Positions 1 to 10,100 of a DNA stretch of 64,000 nucleotides are shown here, piece by piece (positions within the stretch are counted from its first letter, which is position 1; the number at the start of each line of letters is the position of its first letter). The stretch is from positions 62,001 through 126,000 of the forward strand of contig NZ_JAPVBG010000003.1 of NCBI RefSeq assembly GCF_026967805.1, given 5' to 3'. A program made the translations under genes and the position numbers. Source of the stretch: Blastococcus sp. VKM Ac-2987. Its GTDB lineage: Bacteria; Actinomycetota; Actinomycetes; Mycobacteriales; Geodermatophilaceae. The notes beneath the pieces are model-generated. The model had not been told where the DNA came from. It searched no databases and was given only the letters and a program-made list of their open reading frames with translations.

Positions 1-1748
1 TCCGCCAGGGCTTTCGTGCGATCTTCTATATCCTCCACGGTCCAGGATTCCTTCGTGGCGAGTTGCTGGTTAAGCGAGAGTCCGTTCCGATAGCCGATGA
101 AGCGGCCCTTGGCATCGGTTCGGTCGCGCTTCTCCGTGAAAGACTTATTGCTGAGAGTACTGTTGTAGGCGGTGATCGTCAGGTTTCCAAGCCGATGAAC
201 ATCTGCCCGCTGGGCTGCAGCCGCCGCCTCGGCTCCGCCGAGCATCTCCTTCCATTCGGTTGGTAGATTGTGCCCCTGTGGCAGTATGTGTTCGATGGTC
301 CACACGAAGTGGCCCTTCTCCTGGGCCCACAAATCCTTCCAAGTCTCCTTCGTCATTGCGTCTTCTGATATGGCGGTGAGTATGAACCGGGCTACGTCTG
401 TGTTCTCGTCGTAGATCGGTCCCTCGAGGAGCTTGCGGAACTCGTCGTCGCTCGATGAGGCGTCCGCGAGTAGGTGTGTAACGGCGCTGGTGACCCCGTC
501 GGCGGTATGGCCAACGACCTCCTTGATGATCGTCATAAACAGTTTGGGCAGAGCGTACGTCTGCGGGTAACCGGTCAGATTGCGACGAACGAAGAAGCTC
601 GTGAGCCGATCGACGACCTCAGCGACGTGGGTTTCGGTCATCGCCAAGTCCGGACGCTTGCTGAGCAACCACATCACGAGAACATAGGAGGGTGCGCCTT
701 GGGCGCGCATGAGCTGGCGCAGGGAGACGTCGAGCTGATTCGACGAGTCGCCCTCGGCGACGCACGTGACCCGGCCGTAGATCTTGCTGGCCTCCACCAG
801 CGCCTCGACGCCTGACTTGATGTTCTCTCCGAGCAGCGTTTCGTAGATGCGGATCAGCTTCGTCCGAGTGGCGACCGGCGCGTTAGGCACTTCGGGCAAC
901 TCCGACTTGAACGCGTTGTAATAGTGGCGTAGGAAGCGCTCTTGAACGGGATAGTTGTCGCCGAGGTTCGTCAGCATCTCGTTCCAGAGCTTGAACGCAT
1001 CGTCCACGTTCATGACGCCCTTGCGTTCCGACTCGGCCAGTAGGTGGTTCTTGATGAGGTCGACCGGGGTTAGAGGCATGCCTCGGTTGTTCAAGGACTC
1101 GAAAAGGACGAATGCGTCGGCGTGGCTTGCCACCTCTATCTTGACCACGATGGCATGCTTGACGGCGTTCAACACCCGCATTGCGACCTTTACCGCACTG
1201 GTGTCATCGGTCCCCGACAACTCCGCAATCGAAGCACGGAAGAATTGAAAGCACTTATAGATGCGTCGCATCGGATAGTACGGCTTCTTGTGCGGGTCAA
1301 TTTGCAGTCCCGCCTCGGCAAGTACCGTGCGGTAGTCGTCGCGGTTGCTCCCCTGAGTCTGTGGCGTGACCCGTGGCTCCCCGTCCGCCTTTCGGATGAG
1401 CTGTCGACCGAGATTCACCATGTCGGTCCGCGTGTCGTCATCCAGGTCGTCCTGGTTTTCCTTCAGCACCGAGTAAATGGCCGCCAACAGCAGAGTCAAC
1501 GTCGTCGCCCGCTGCTGACCATCGATGACCTCCAGCACGCCGCTATGAACCGCATCTGTTGTTTGATTCAAGGTGATTATGGTGCCGAGGAAATGGGCAC
1601 CCTCCGCTTCGATCAGGTCCTGGAACAAGGCCTCCCACTGCCCCTTCTGCCAGGAGTATTCGCGCTGGTACGGCGGAATTCGGTACACGAGGTTGCTCTC
1701 ATGGCTGAACAGAACGTGGACCGGGTACTGGTTGGCCGACTTGATCAC
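1..1748 (-). CDS. GmrSD-like DUF262/DUF1524 restriction protein (C-terminus cut by window edge)
   Basis: The reading frame is open from a GTG at 1748 to the left edge, giving 582 codons without a stop in this window. Near the N-terminus (about residues 23-33) is RIPPYQREYSW, and at about 75-80 is IDGQQRATTL, the signature of DUF262, a ParB/Srx-like NTP-binding fold. Near residue 485 is EHILPQ, followed by HRLGNLTITAYNS; this is the DUF1524 His-Me/HNH-like nuclease signature. The order DUF262 then DUF1524 matches single-chain homologues of GmrSD, a type IV restriction enzyme that cuts modified phage DNA using nucleotide hydrolysis. The only upstream in-frame stop is four codons before the GTG, so this start is nearly forced; no clear ribosome-binding site precedes it. 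Base composition is lower in GC than the rest of the window (a hand-counted line, 61-120, is 57%). Function is inferred from the family. Confidence 0.9.
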   Translation of the reverse strand, partial: MIKSANQYPVHVLFSHESNLVYRIPPYQREYSWQKGQWEALFQDLIEAEGAHFLGTIITLNQTTDAVHSGVLEVIDGQQRATTLTLLLAAIYSVLKENQDDLDDDTRTDMVNLGRQLIRKADGEPRVTPQTQGSNRDDYRTVLAEAGLQIDPHKKPYYPMRRIYKCFQFFRASIAELSGTDDTSAVKVAMRVLNAVKHAIVVKIEVASHADAFVLFESLNNRGMPLTPVDLIKNHLLAESERKGVMNVDDAFKLWNEMLTNLGDNYPVQERFLRHYYNAFKSELPEVPNAPVATRTKLIRIYETLLGENIKSGVEALVEASKIYGRVTCVAEGDSSNQLDVSLRQLMRAQGAPSYVLVMWLLSKRPDLAMTETHVAEVVDRLTSFFVRRNLTGYPQTYALPKLFMTIIKEVVGHTADGVTSAVTHLLADASSSDDEFRKLLEGPIYDENTDVARFILTAISEDAMTKETWKDLWAQEKGHFVWTIEHILPQGHNLPTEWKEMLGGAEAAAAAQRADVHRLGNLTITAYNSTLSNKSFTEKRDRTDAKGRFIGYRNGLSLNQQLATKESWTVEDIEDRTKALA

Positions 1749-2061
1749 TGCTAGAGCCTACGGGCGCTCGAGGCAGAGCGTGTAGATGCGATTCGGCAAG
1801 CCGCGTCGACCCCGCTGAGAGGCGACTTTCGAAGCGGTGGCCTGTGCGTGGGACCGCACCACTCTCTCAACCGATCGCCGTCCGCTGCGGAGGCTTCTAC
1901 GCGGCCTACCTGTTCGAGCTTGCTGGCGGTGCCGCCGACCTGACGCCTGTCCCGTGTCAGTACAAGCCCCTCAGGTGCGCCGCGACAAAGGTTGAGCGGG
2001 TGAGGCGTTCGAGACTTCCGCAGCAGGCGCTTGGCAGGAGCCCGACGCCGTTGGGGGGTGA
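1749..2061. other. Intergenic stretch between the GmrSD-like gene and the upstream UvrD gene
   Basis: These 313 bases separate two minus-strand genes. A plus-strand reading frame enters this stretch (from 1844) but has no recognisable domain and runs into the 3' end of the helicase gene, so it is not called. The gap could hold a promoter for the GmrSD-like gene, since the other genes of this series are packed much more tightly. I see no clear hairpin or repeat. Confidence 0.4.
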
Positions 2062-4146
2062 TCAGGCGGCGGTCGGCAAAAATGGGGAGGGGGCGCCACT
2101 CCAGGTCACCACCAGCTCGTCCCGGGCCCGACTACAGGCCACGTAAAGGAGGGACCGCTCCTTGGCCAGTGCGGTGTCCTTCTCCGGTTCCGGCGCCTGG
2201 TCCAGCAGGAACCTCAACGGGACGACGGTCGACTCGGCACCGAACACGACGACCCGAGAAAACTCCATGCCCTTCGCCCGGTGCATGGTCGTGAGGACCA
2301 CGGCGGACCGGGTCGACTGCTGGGTCGGGCCGAGGACCTCGACCGGTACGCCGGCTGACTGCAGGGCCTGACGAGCGCGCTCCTGGTCCGCCTGGCGTCG
2401 CACCAGGACCCCGATGGAGGCCGGAGCGACGGCGGCCGCCACCCAACCACTCACCGTCTCCACCAGGTGGTCGGACTCCTCGGCCTGCGTAGCGAATCCC
2501 CTGCTCGTAGGCGCAGGACCGTCGAATGCGGCCCGGTAGCCGGCCACGGTCTCCTGGTCGCCTTCCGAGTCGACGATGTCCGCCCCCGAGATCACGCCGA
2601 GAGCAAAGCGCAGGTTCTGGCGCGACGACCGATAGTTCAGCGTGAGACGGCGTGAGCGGCCGCGGGTCTCGATCCCGAATCGACTGAGGACCAGGCGCTC
2701 CCCGTAGATCCGCTGGTGTGCGTCCTCGCAGATGAACAGGTCGTTCGGCCCCGGGGTGACGAGGGCGCGCAGGAATCGCCAGTGCCCCGCGTGGAGGTCC
2801 TGGCCTTCGTCGACGACGACGTGGTCGTAGCGCGCCTGCGCCACCTCGGCGGCGCGGGCGGTGAGCAGCTCGAAGGTCGTCGAGCGCTCTGCCCGCAGAC
2901 CGCGCTGGAACTCCTCCACGACCCGCCACACGGCCCTGCGTTGGACGCGATTGAGGCGGACGGCACGGCCCGGCCGCTTGGCGGACAGGTAGTGCTCCTT
3001 CATGAGCGCCGGCATCCCCAGCATGACGGCACGGAACTCCGCAGCCATGAAGTCCGGCGTCAATGCCGGCACGAGTTCCGGCGGGACGTCGGCCGATGCG
3101 ACCGCATCGACCCAGAGGCGCTCCTGCAACTTCGAGTCGGCGAGCCGTGGTACGTCGCGGTCGTGTTCTCGCACCGTCCGGTTCACGGCCTGGTCGACGC
3201 CCAGGATGTCGATCCGCGCCAGGGCCTCGGGTGAGGTGAGCCGGCGCAGCTGCGACTCGAGCGCGCCGGCCAGGGTCCGGTTGTAGGTGCAGAGGAGGAC
3301 CCGACTGCCCGATCGCTGTGCGAGGAAGTTTGCCCGGTGCAGCGCGACGACCGTCTTCCCCGTGCCCGCGCCACCGGCCAGACGGAACGGCCCGTTGTAG
3401 ACCGGCCGCTCGGCGAGGACCCGCTGCTGGGGATGCAGGAAAGTGCGCCACTCCTCGAAGTCGCCTTCGATCATTCTCCGCAACTCGTCGTCGTCCTGGA
3501 TGGTCACGAACTCCATCCGGGTTACCGGCCGCTGCAGCGACTGCTCGGGGTCGTCCGTGGGCTCGTCACCGATGCCGTAGTCGGACCGGACGTCCTCGAG
3601 GCTCTTGCCCGTCGCCAGGTCGAGCAACGCCTGCTGCTGCCATTCGGGAATCTCCTCGACCAGGCTCAGCAGCTCGTCCTCGTTCACCACCCGGACGGCC
3701 TGCTCGGCGATGTCGTCACGGATGCCGACCCCGACCAGCTCGTCGGTGCTAAACGGGAGGACCTGAGGCTCATCGAGGGTCCGCGGCTTCTCACGGAACT
3801 CCTTGACGGTGCGCTGAATGGCCTCCTCGGCGATGAGCTCCATCGCACCGTTGGCGGCGTTAATCTCGAGCCGGACCGAACTGGCATAGGCGTAGGCGTC
3901 GTCGTGCGGCTTGATGGCCGCCATGACCAGCATGTCGTTGGGCAGGGCGAAGAGGACCGCCCGGAAGTTCTGGTCCACGCGCGCCGTGCGGACCCGACGA
4001 TCGACGACGCCCTGCGGCATCTTCAGGTCGAGCCCGACGGCGTCGGGATCGTTGTTCAGCTTCATCATGAAGTCCCAAGCGCGAGCCTTCATCGAGCCGT
4101 CGACGCGCAGGTCCTTCTCGTACTGCTTGGCGATGACGACGGTCAT
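2062..4146 (-). CDS. UvrD-family helicase with ParE/RelE-like N-terminal domain
   Basis: The 694-residue product has a superfamily 1 helicase core: Walker A GGAGTGKTVVALH (about residue 257), Walker B VVVDEGQD, motif NYRSS, then TTMHRAKGMEF and YVACSRARDEL near the C-terminus. The first ~90 residues (MTVVIAKQYEKDL, later TARVDQNFRAVLF) look like the compact ParE/RelE toxin fold; this is a visual resemblance, not a scored match. The start at 4146 is chosen because its ATG shares one base with the stop of the upstream 2047-residue helicase gene (TGATG), indicating translational coupling; a longer frame would run into that gene. In the cell it would translocate on single-stranded DNA. The context suggests an effector or DNA-processing subunit of the defence island. 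Whether the N-terminal domain is an active RNase or only a binding module cannot be told. Confidence 0.88.
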   Translation of the reverse strand: MTVVIAKQYEKDLRVDGSMKARAWDFMMKLNNDPDAVGLDLKMPQGVVDRRVRTARVDQNFRAVLFALPNDMLVMAAIKPHDDAYAYASSVRLEINAANGAMELIAEEAIQRTVKEFREKPRTLDEPQVLPFSTDELVGVGIRDDIAEQAVRVVNEDELLSLVEEIPEWQQQALLDLATGKSLEDVRSDYGIGDEPTDDPEQSLQRPVTRMEFVTIQDDDELRRMIEGDFEEWRTFLHPQQRVLAERPVYNGPFRLAGGAGTGKTVVALHRANFLAQRSGSRVLLCTYNRTLAGALESQLRRLTSPEALARIDILGVDQAVNRTVREHDRDVPRLADSKLQERLWVDAVASADVPPELVPALTPDFMAAEFRAVMLGMPALMKEHYLSAKRPGRAVRLNRVQRRAVWRVVEEFQRGLRAERSTTFELLTARAAEVAQARYDHVVVDEGQDLHAGHWRFLRALVTPGPNDLFICEDAHQRIYGERLVLSRFGIETRGRSRRLTLNYRSSRQNLRFALGVISGADIVDSEGDQETVAGYRAAFDGPAPTSRGFATQAEESDHLVETVSGWVAAAVAPASIGVLVRRQADQERARQALQSAGVPVEVLGPTQQSTRSAVVLTTMHRAKGMEFSRVVVFGAESTVVPLRFLLDQAPEPEKDTALAKERSLLYVACSRARDELVVTWSGAPSPFLPTAA

Positions 4147-7100
4147 CAGGACTCCTCTGCCTCGTAGGTGAGGGCTATCAGGATTCGTCGCACGTCGACC
4201 GGAAGGACGGTCCACCCCTGCTCGGAGAGCCAGTCGTCGCGTTCGGGGTCCTCCTCAGCGGAAACGGCGACCCGCGCCGCGGGCCAGGCAAGGTCGACGA
4301 GGTACTCGCCGTCCGCCAGCTCGAGGCCCGCCTCCGGAACGTCGACGCCAGTGGTCGCCAGTTCCCGGACGAGGTCGGCGAGAGCGCCTTCGAAGGTCGA
4401 AGCCACCTCCCGCCAGGCCGGACTCATGGCCACGGGGGCGGGGACGGCGGCATCGACCGGAAGCCCTTCGAGGCTCCTCGACTGGAACGCCGACGGCTCC
4501 AGGAACTGCAGGACGTTCCCGAGCGAGAGCCAGTCCCGCCACGCGGCGAGGTGGTCGTCCGTTCCGACGATCCCGTCCCGGTCGTCGACCGCGAGCACGG
4601 CACGGACGTCGGACAGACCGCGCAGGTCGATGCCCAGTGCCGCCCCTCCCGCAGTTCGGCCCATGACGACCTGATGCGGACCGGGCGGAACGGGGACGGT
4701 TTCCCCGAGCATGTCGGCCCGGAGCAGCGCCGGCAGCGCCGCTCCCTCAGTCGTCACCGCCTCGGCCCAGAAGGCCGCGGTCAAGGCGAATACGGCGGCC
4801 CGTGCCGCAGGTGCCCACCTCCCCGTTTCGGGCCGCAACAGGAACGCGGTGAGGGCGGAGACGGGATCCGTGAGCACCGCCGTGGCGTGCACGTCACCCG
4901 CCTGGCAGAGCTGGACGCCGTACTCGGACGTCTTCGTGGCGACCTCCGACGTCACCCAGCCCGGTCGTGGAGCGCCGGAGCTGTCGAGGGCCGCCTCGAA
5001 GGCATCGAGGTCCTTGTGCGTCAGCGCCCACACCAGTGCGCCCTGCTCACGGAGCTCGTGCCGCTTGGTGGCGTCGTCCGCCACCCGGTTGCACTGCGGG
5101 TGCGCGTGATAGCGGACGCCGTCACAGAACACCGTGACCGTCGGCACCTCGGGGTCGTCGGTCGTGAGGTCGAAGTCGGGGACGACGAACCCGTGGTTCA
5201 CCTGGGGGGTGAGCTTCCAGCGGAGGCCCCCCAGCGCCGCGGGGAAGACCAACTCGGCCCGGTCCCCGAAGCTGGTGGCCTGGGTCGTCACCGAGGCACC
5301 CTGGGTCTTCGCCCAGCGGATCAGCAGCTGCCGGAAGCGCCGCTCGATCGGCGTGTCATGCGGGCCGACCTCGATGCTGCGCAGCGCCGGGATCTCACGC
5401 GGGACCCAGTCGCGGAGCACGTCGGTGAGCAGCTCGATCGCGCGGTCGCGCCGGGCGAGCTCGGCCATCTGTGGCGGAACGTGCGGCAGGAGGCACCGGT
5501 GGCACGCGGCCACGTCTTCGTCCTGACACGGGCAGGCCTCGAGTGCCGCAAGGGCCGCCTGGAACAGGCGCTGCACCTCCTCGGGCTCGCCGAACCGCGC
5601 CAGGTAGCCGGTGCCGCCCGGGACGGTGTCGTGCAGGACCATCGCCCAGCGCTCCACCGAGCCGGGTGCGGGGTCCACGGCCGTGATGACGTCGAGGTGG
5701 TCGGGGTCCCCACCGAGCACCTTGCGGAGCCCCAGGAGAAGCGCTGCGCGGAACGACGTGAGCAGCGTCCGGTCCACCAGCACCACCGGAGGCACGAGCA
5801 GGCGCACGGCCTGCGTCCGGAGGTGGTGGGTGAGGACGACGTTCGTCCAGCCGTCGGCGCGAGGGGCTCGACGCTGGGAGCACCAGCCGCGGTGACGGGC
5901 CTCGGTGGCGCTGTTCACCCCTCGCTGCGCCGCCCACACCACCCCGCACGACGTGCAGGCCTCGAAGCGGGAGGCAGCCTCCTCGTTCCCCGCGATCCGC
6001 AGCGAGGCTCCGTTGCGGGCCGCCGGCCCCACGTTGATCCACCGGATGTCGGCGCGGCGCAGTACCTCCGCGCCGAACTGGTAGTCCTCGAGCCCCCAGG
6101 CGACGGCGATGTCCGCCGGGTCGGCGTCCACGGTCGTGAGGACCGTGAAGGACGTGCGACGGCGGTCGTCGCTGTCCTCGTCCCGCTGGGCCAGCTCACG
6201 GGATGCGTAGGCGGACGCCTTGCGGAAGGGCAGGGTGCGGACGATCTGGCCCGTGTCCGCAGCAGCGGGGTCGTCGCAGCGGGGGCAGGCCGAGATGGCG
6301 GTACTGGCGGGCCCGGACCACCCGCAGGACGGGCAGAAGCGGCGGTCCTCGGTCGCCGGGTTGCGGCTGCTGCCCAGCTCCAGTCCGTCGATCTCGACGG
6401 AGGTTCCGCGGACGTAGAAGGTGGCGCCCGGAGCGAGCTCGCTCAGTGCGGTGCGACTGCCGCGGACGTACGTGTCGTCGCTGCGCTCCGCGGCGCCGGA
6501 CTCCTCGTCCGTCCACCACAGGGCCACGTCGAGGTGGGTGGAGTCGTCGAGCAGGGCGTAGTTCGGCAGCAGTCCGACCGCTTCCAGGACGCTGATCCAG
6601 TACGTCGTCCGTTGCTCGGAAAGCGTGCGGCGGATGGCCGCCAGCTCGCCGAGCGTGCGCTTGTGGTCGCGCTTCTGCGCGTCGTCCAGGGAGGGGAGCT
6701 GGTCCATCCGGTCGGCTTCTGCCTGCAGCGCCTTCTTCCGGGTCTCCAGTTCGGCGACGTCGGCGAGCCAGGTGTTGACGGCCAGCTCGACCGCCCGCTC
6801 CATCTCGGGGACCTCGGCGCCCGCGTCGACGCCGGCCCAGCGACGGAGGTCCTCGGCAGTCTCCTTGGAGACGGCGTCGCCGAAGCCCTGCAGGAACTCG
6901 GTGACGTACTCCTCGGCGTGCGCCCGCGCGTCGGCCATCAGCCGGCCGAGGTACGAGGTCGGAGCGAGTCCGCCCACGAACACGTCCATGGCCCGCCGCA
7001 GAGGGCGGGCCTGTTCCGCCCGCGCCTGACGGTCGACGAGGGAGGCGAGGTACTGGCGGCGGAGGATCTCCACGGCGTCGAGGTAGCAGGCCGGTGGGAC

Positions 7101-10100
7101 GACGTCGCCGGCGATCATGGTGAGCGGGTCCACCAGGCGCTGCAGTTCGAGCGGGCGGGCGGGCAGCAGCGACAGCACGAGTGAGCTGCCCGTGAGCCGA
7201 CCGGCGCGACCGACCCGCTGCAGGTACGAGGCGGTCGAGCGGGGCATCGACGTCAGGGCCACCATGGTCAGGTCGCCGATGTCGATGCCGAGTTCGAGCG
7301 TCGGCGTGCAGGTCAGCACGTTGGGGTCGCTCGCTGCCTGCTGCGTCTGCTTGAACCGCTTCTCAAGGCCGACGCGCTCGTCCGCCTTCAGGAGCGACGT
7401 GTGTTCGTGGGCCACGATCCGACGGACCCGGCCCGCGCGGTACAGGTCCCGGTAGTAGTCGGGCTCGAGCGTCGTCACCGAGTAGGTGCCGGGACACCCG
7501 ATCCGCATGCACGGCGCGCCGGCGAGCTCGGCGAGGACCTCGTCCGGAGCCGGGAGGTCGCTCGAGCAGATTCCGCATCGCAGCACGCCCGGTCGACGGC
7601 CTTCGGTGCGTCGCACGTGCACCCGCGACGGAGGGAGCTGCCACACGCGGCTGTTGCCGTCCGTCCGGACGACGGTCAGCACACCGGCGGACGTGGCTGC
7701 ATCCAGGAGTGCACGGACGTAACGGGGGGCGTCCACGGTGGGCACGTCGAGGGCTCGGGCCGTCCACCGGGCGTACCAGCCCTTGGAGCCGGTCACGGTG
7801 TCGAAGGCGTCCGAGGCGGCGGCCGTCGTCGGGAAGCTGGGCGCCGGGCGGCCTCGCGGGAAGGCGGGCATGCCTTCTCGGCGCGGCCGTCCACCCCAGA
7901 TGCTGTAGCGGTCGCCACCGGAGGCGGCGTACTTGTCGAGCCACGGGTGGGCGATCCCGCCCTGCAGGCGGATGCGCTCGAGGACCCCGCGAGCCCATCG
8001 GACGGTCTTCGCGCCGCCCCGTCCGCGCAGTTCCATCTGTACGGTGAGCGCGTCGTCCTCCAGGACCGTCTGCACGGGGAGCCCGTCCACGGCCTCCATG
8101 ACCGTGTCCACCAGGTCGGACAGCGACTCGACGTGGACGTGCGCGGTCGCCGCGCCCGTCAGCTCCAGCGTGCGGCCGACGCGGGCCGACAGCCCGAACT
8201 CCAGAGCCGCGGCGAAGTCCATGAGCTTCGCGACAGAAGCGATGACCTCCCCGACGGGCTCCTCCTGCCAGTAGCGGCGGAAGGTGGCGTGCTCCTTCAG
8301 GTCCGGTGGTAGCACCGCGTAGCGCTCCTCGGCGGTGTGGGCCGCTGCCGTGAGGGCATCGCCCACGCGGTCGAGCGTGCATCCGTCCGGCCCGACGGCG
8401 CGCAGCAGCAGCGATCGTCGGTTCAGCACGTAGGCCCGGGACTCGATGAACGATGCCCGGTGGGACGCGTCCTGGACGCTGTCGGTGAAGACGAGCGTCT
8501 TCTTCTGCGCGGGCTCGATGTCGGGGCTGGCGAAGACCTGCCCGAGCGCCGCGGAGGCCAGCGTGGCCACGCTGGACCCGAGGAAGCGGATGCCGTCGTC
8601 GAGGCCGCACAGGGGACAGCGGTCCTTGCGGGCCGCCTCGTCGTCCGGGGTGACGACGACCGGCACCTCGGTCGTGTGCCGACCCGTCGTGGTGCGGGAC
8701 AGCTCACCGGAGTCGCCGTCGACCCAGTGGACGCGGGGGTCACCGGCGGCGCCTTCACCGGGCGCGAAGATCCACGCCCGCTGCAGCCGCCTCTCGGTCA
8801 TCGAGCTGCGCCACACGGTGTCGGGGTTGATGCCGTAGCCGCCCGCGGCCTTGGCGGCGGCCCCCCAGCCGGAGCGACCGCAGTGCCGGCAGAACAGCGC
8901 GGCCATGGCCTGGCCGTGGGTGGGTGCCACCCCCTCGAACCACTCGAAGCGAGGCGCGACGTCGAGTCGCCGGGCGACACGGCGCACCTCTCGCAGCCAC
9001 AGCTGGACGTCCACCGCCATGAGCGGGCGGCCGTTCTCGTCGCGGGCCTCGCTCAGCATCGCCAGGTAGGCCGAGACGGCCGCGCGGGCGTCGCGGGGGC
9101 GTGCGGCCCAGCCGGGCTCCACCTCCGCCGCGACGTCCGCCAGATGGCGGGCGTCGGCGGCCGCGGCCACCAGCCGTCCGGTCAGGGGATGGGCACGCAG
9201 CGCTCTGCCGAGGGCCTGGGCATCCTCGGCGACCTCGCCGAGGAAGGTCCGTTGCGCGGCCTCCACCACCTCCTCGTGGGACGTGCAGAGCGCGAGGGCG
9301 CCGGCGACTTGGTCCAGCAGAGGAACGGCGCCTCGGGGCCCGGTCGCCCACTCCTCTGCGGTGAGCCGGTCCTCGCCCACTACTGCGTCGGCGGAGAAGG
9401 GGATGCCGAACACCGTCTCCGCGAAGTCGCGGAGTGCCTGGGTGTTGTCTGCGCTGCTGCCCAAGGTGGCCGAGGTCGCCACGGGGGCGACGCCGGTCAG
9501 GGGGCCGTCGATGCCCGTGGTGCCGATGGCCATGCCGAGACGGCGCAGCAGCATGGCGACGTCGGTGCCCTGGGCGCCGTCGTAGGTGTGGAATTCGTCC
9601 AGGACGAGGTAGCGCAGTGACTGGCCGGCGCCCTCGAACAGGGCCTTGTCCTCGCTCCTGAGCAGGAGCATGTCCAGCATCTTGTAGTTGGTGAGCAGGA
9701 TGTCCGGCGGGTTGCTCCGCAGCTCGTAGCGGTTCCCGATGACCGCCCCCTCGGACATGGTCGACGAGTCGGGGGAGTCGCCGGTGTAGAGCCCCACCCG
9801 GACGCCGCCGAGCTCGTCGGGATGATCGTGCACCAAGCCGGCGATCCGTCGTGCCTGGTCGTTGGCCAACGCGTTCATCGGATAGAGGACGATCGCCTTG
9901 ATGCCGCGGACGTGGCCGCTCCGCCGGCAGTGGTCGAGCAGCGGCACGAGGAAGCTCTCGGTCTTGCCGGATCCCGTGCCCGTGGTGACCAGCGTCGGCC
10001 GGGGCGGGTGGTGCAAGGACGAGAGCCGCTGCCAGGCCTCGGCCTGGTGACGGTGGGGGGTGAACCCGTGCGGGACGAAGCCGAGCTGGTCCTGCCAGCC

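Noticed and set aside
1844-2146. Plus-strand frame of 100 codons near the left end
   Set aside because: No recognisable domain or ribosome-binding site, and it runs into the 3' end of the UvrD gene on the other strand.
4551-7184. Plus-strand open frame of 877 codons
   Set aside because: It lies entirely antisense to the DruE-like helicase, has no domain and is rich in Arg/Gly/Val as expected for antisense frames at high GC.
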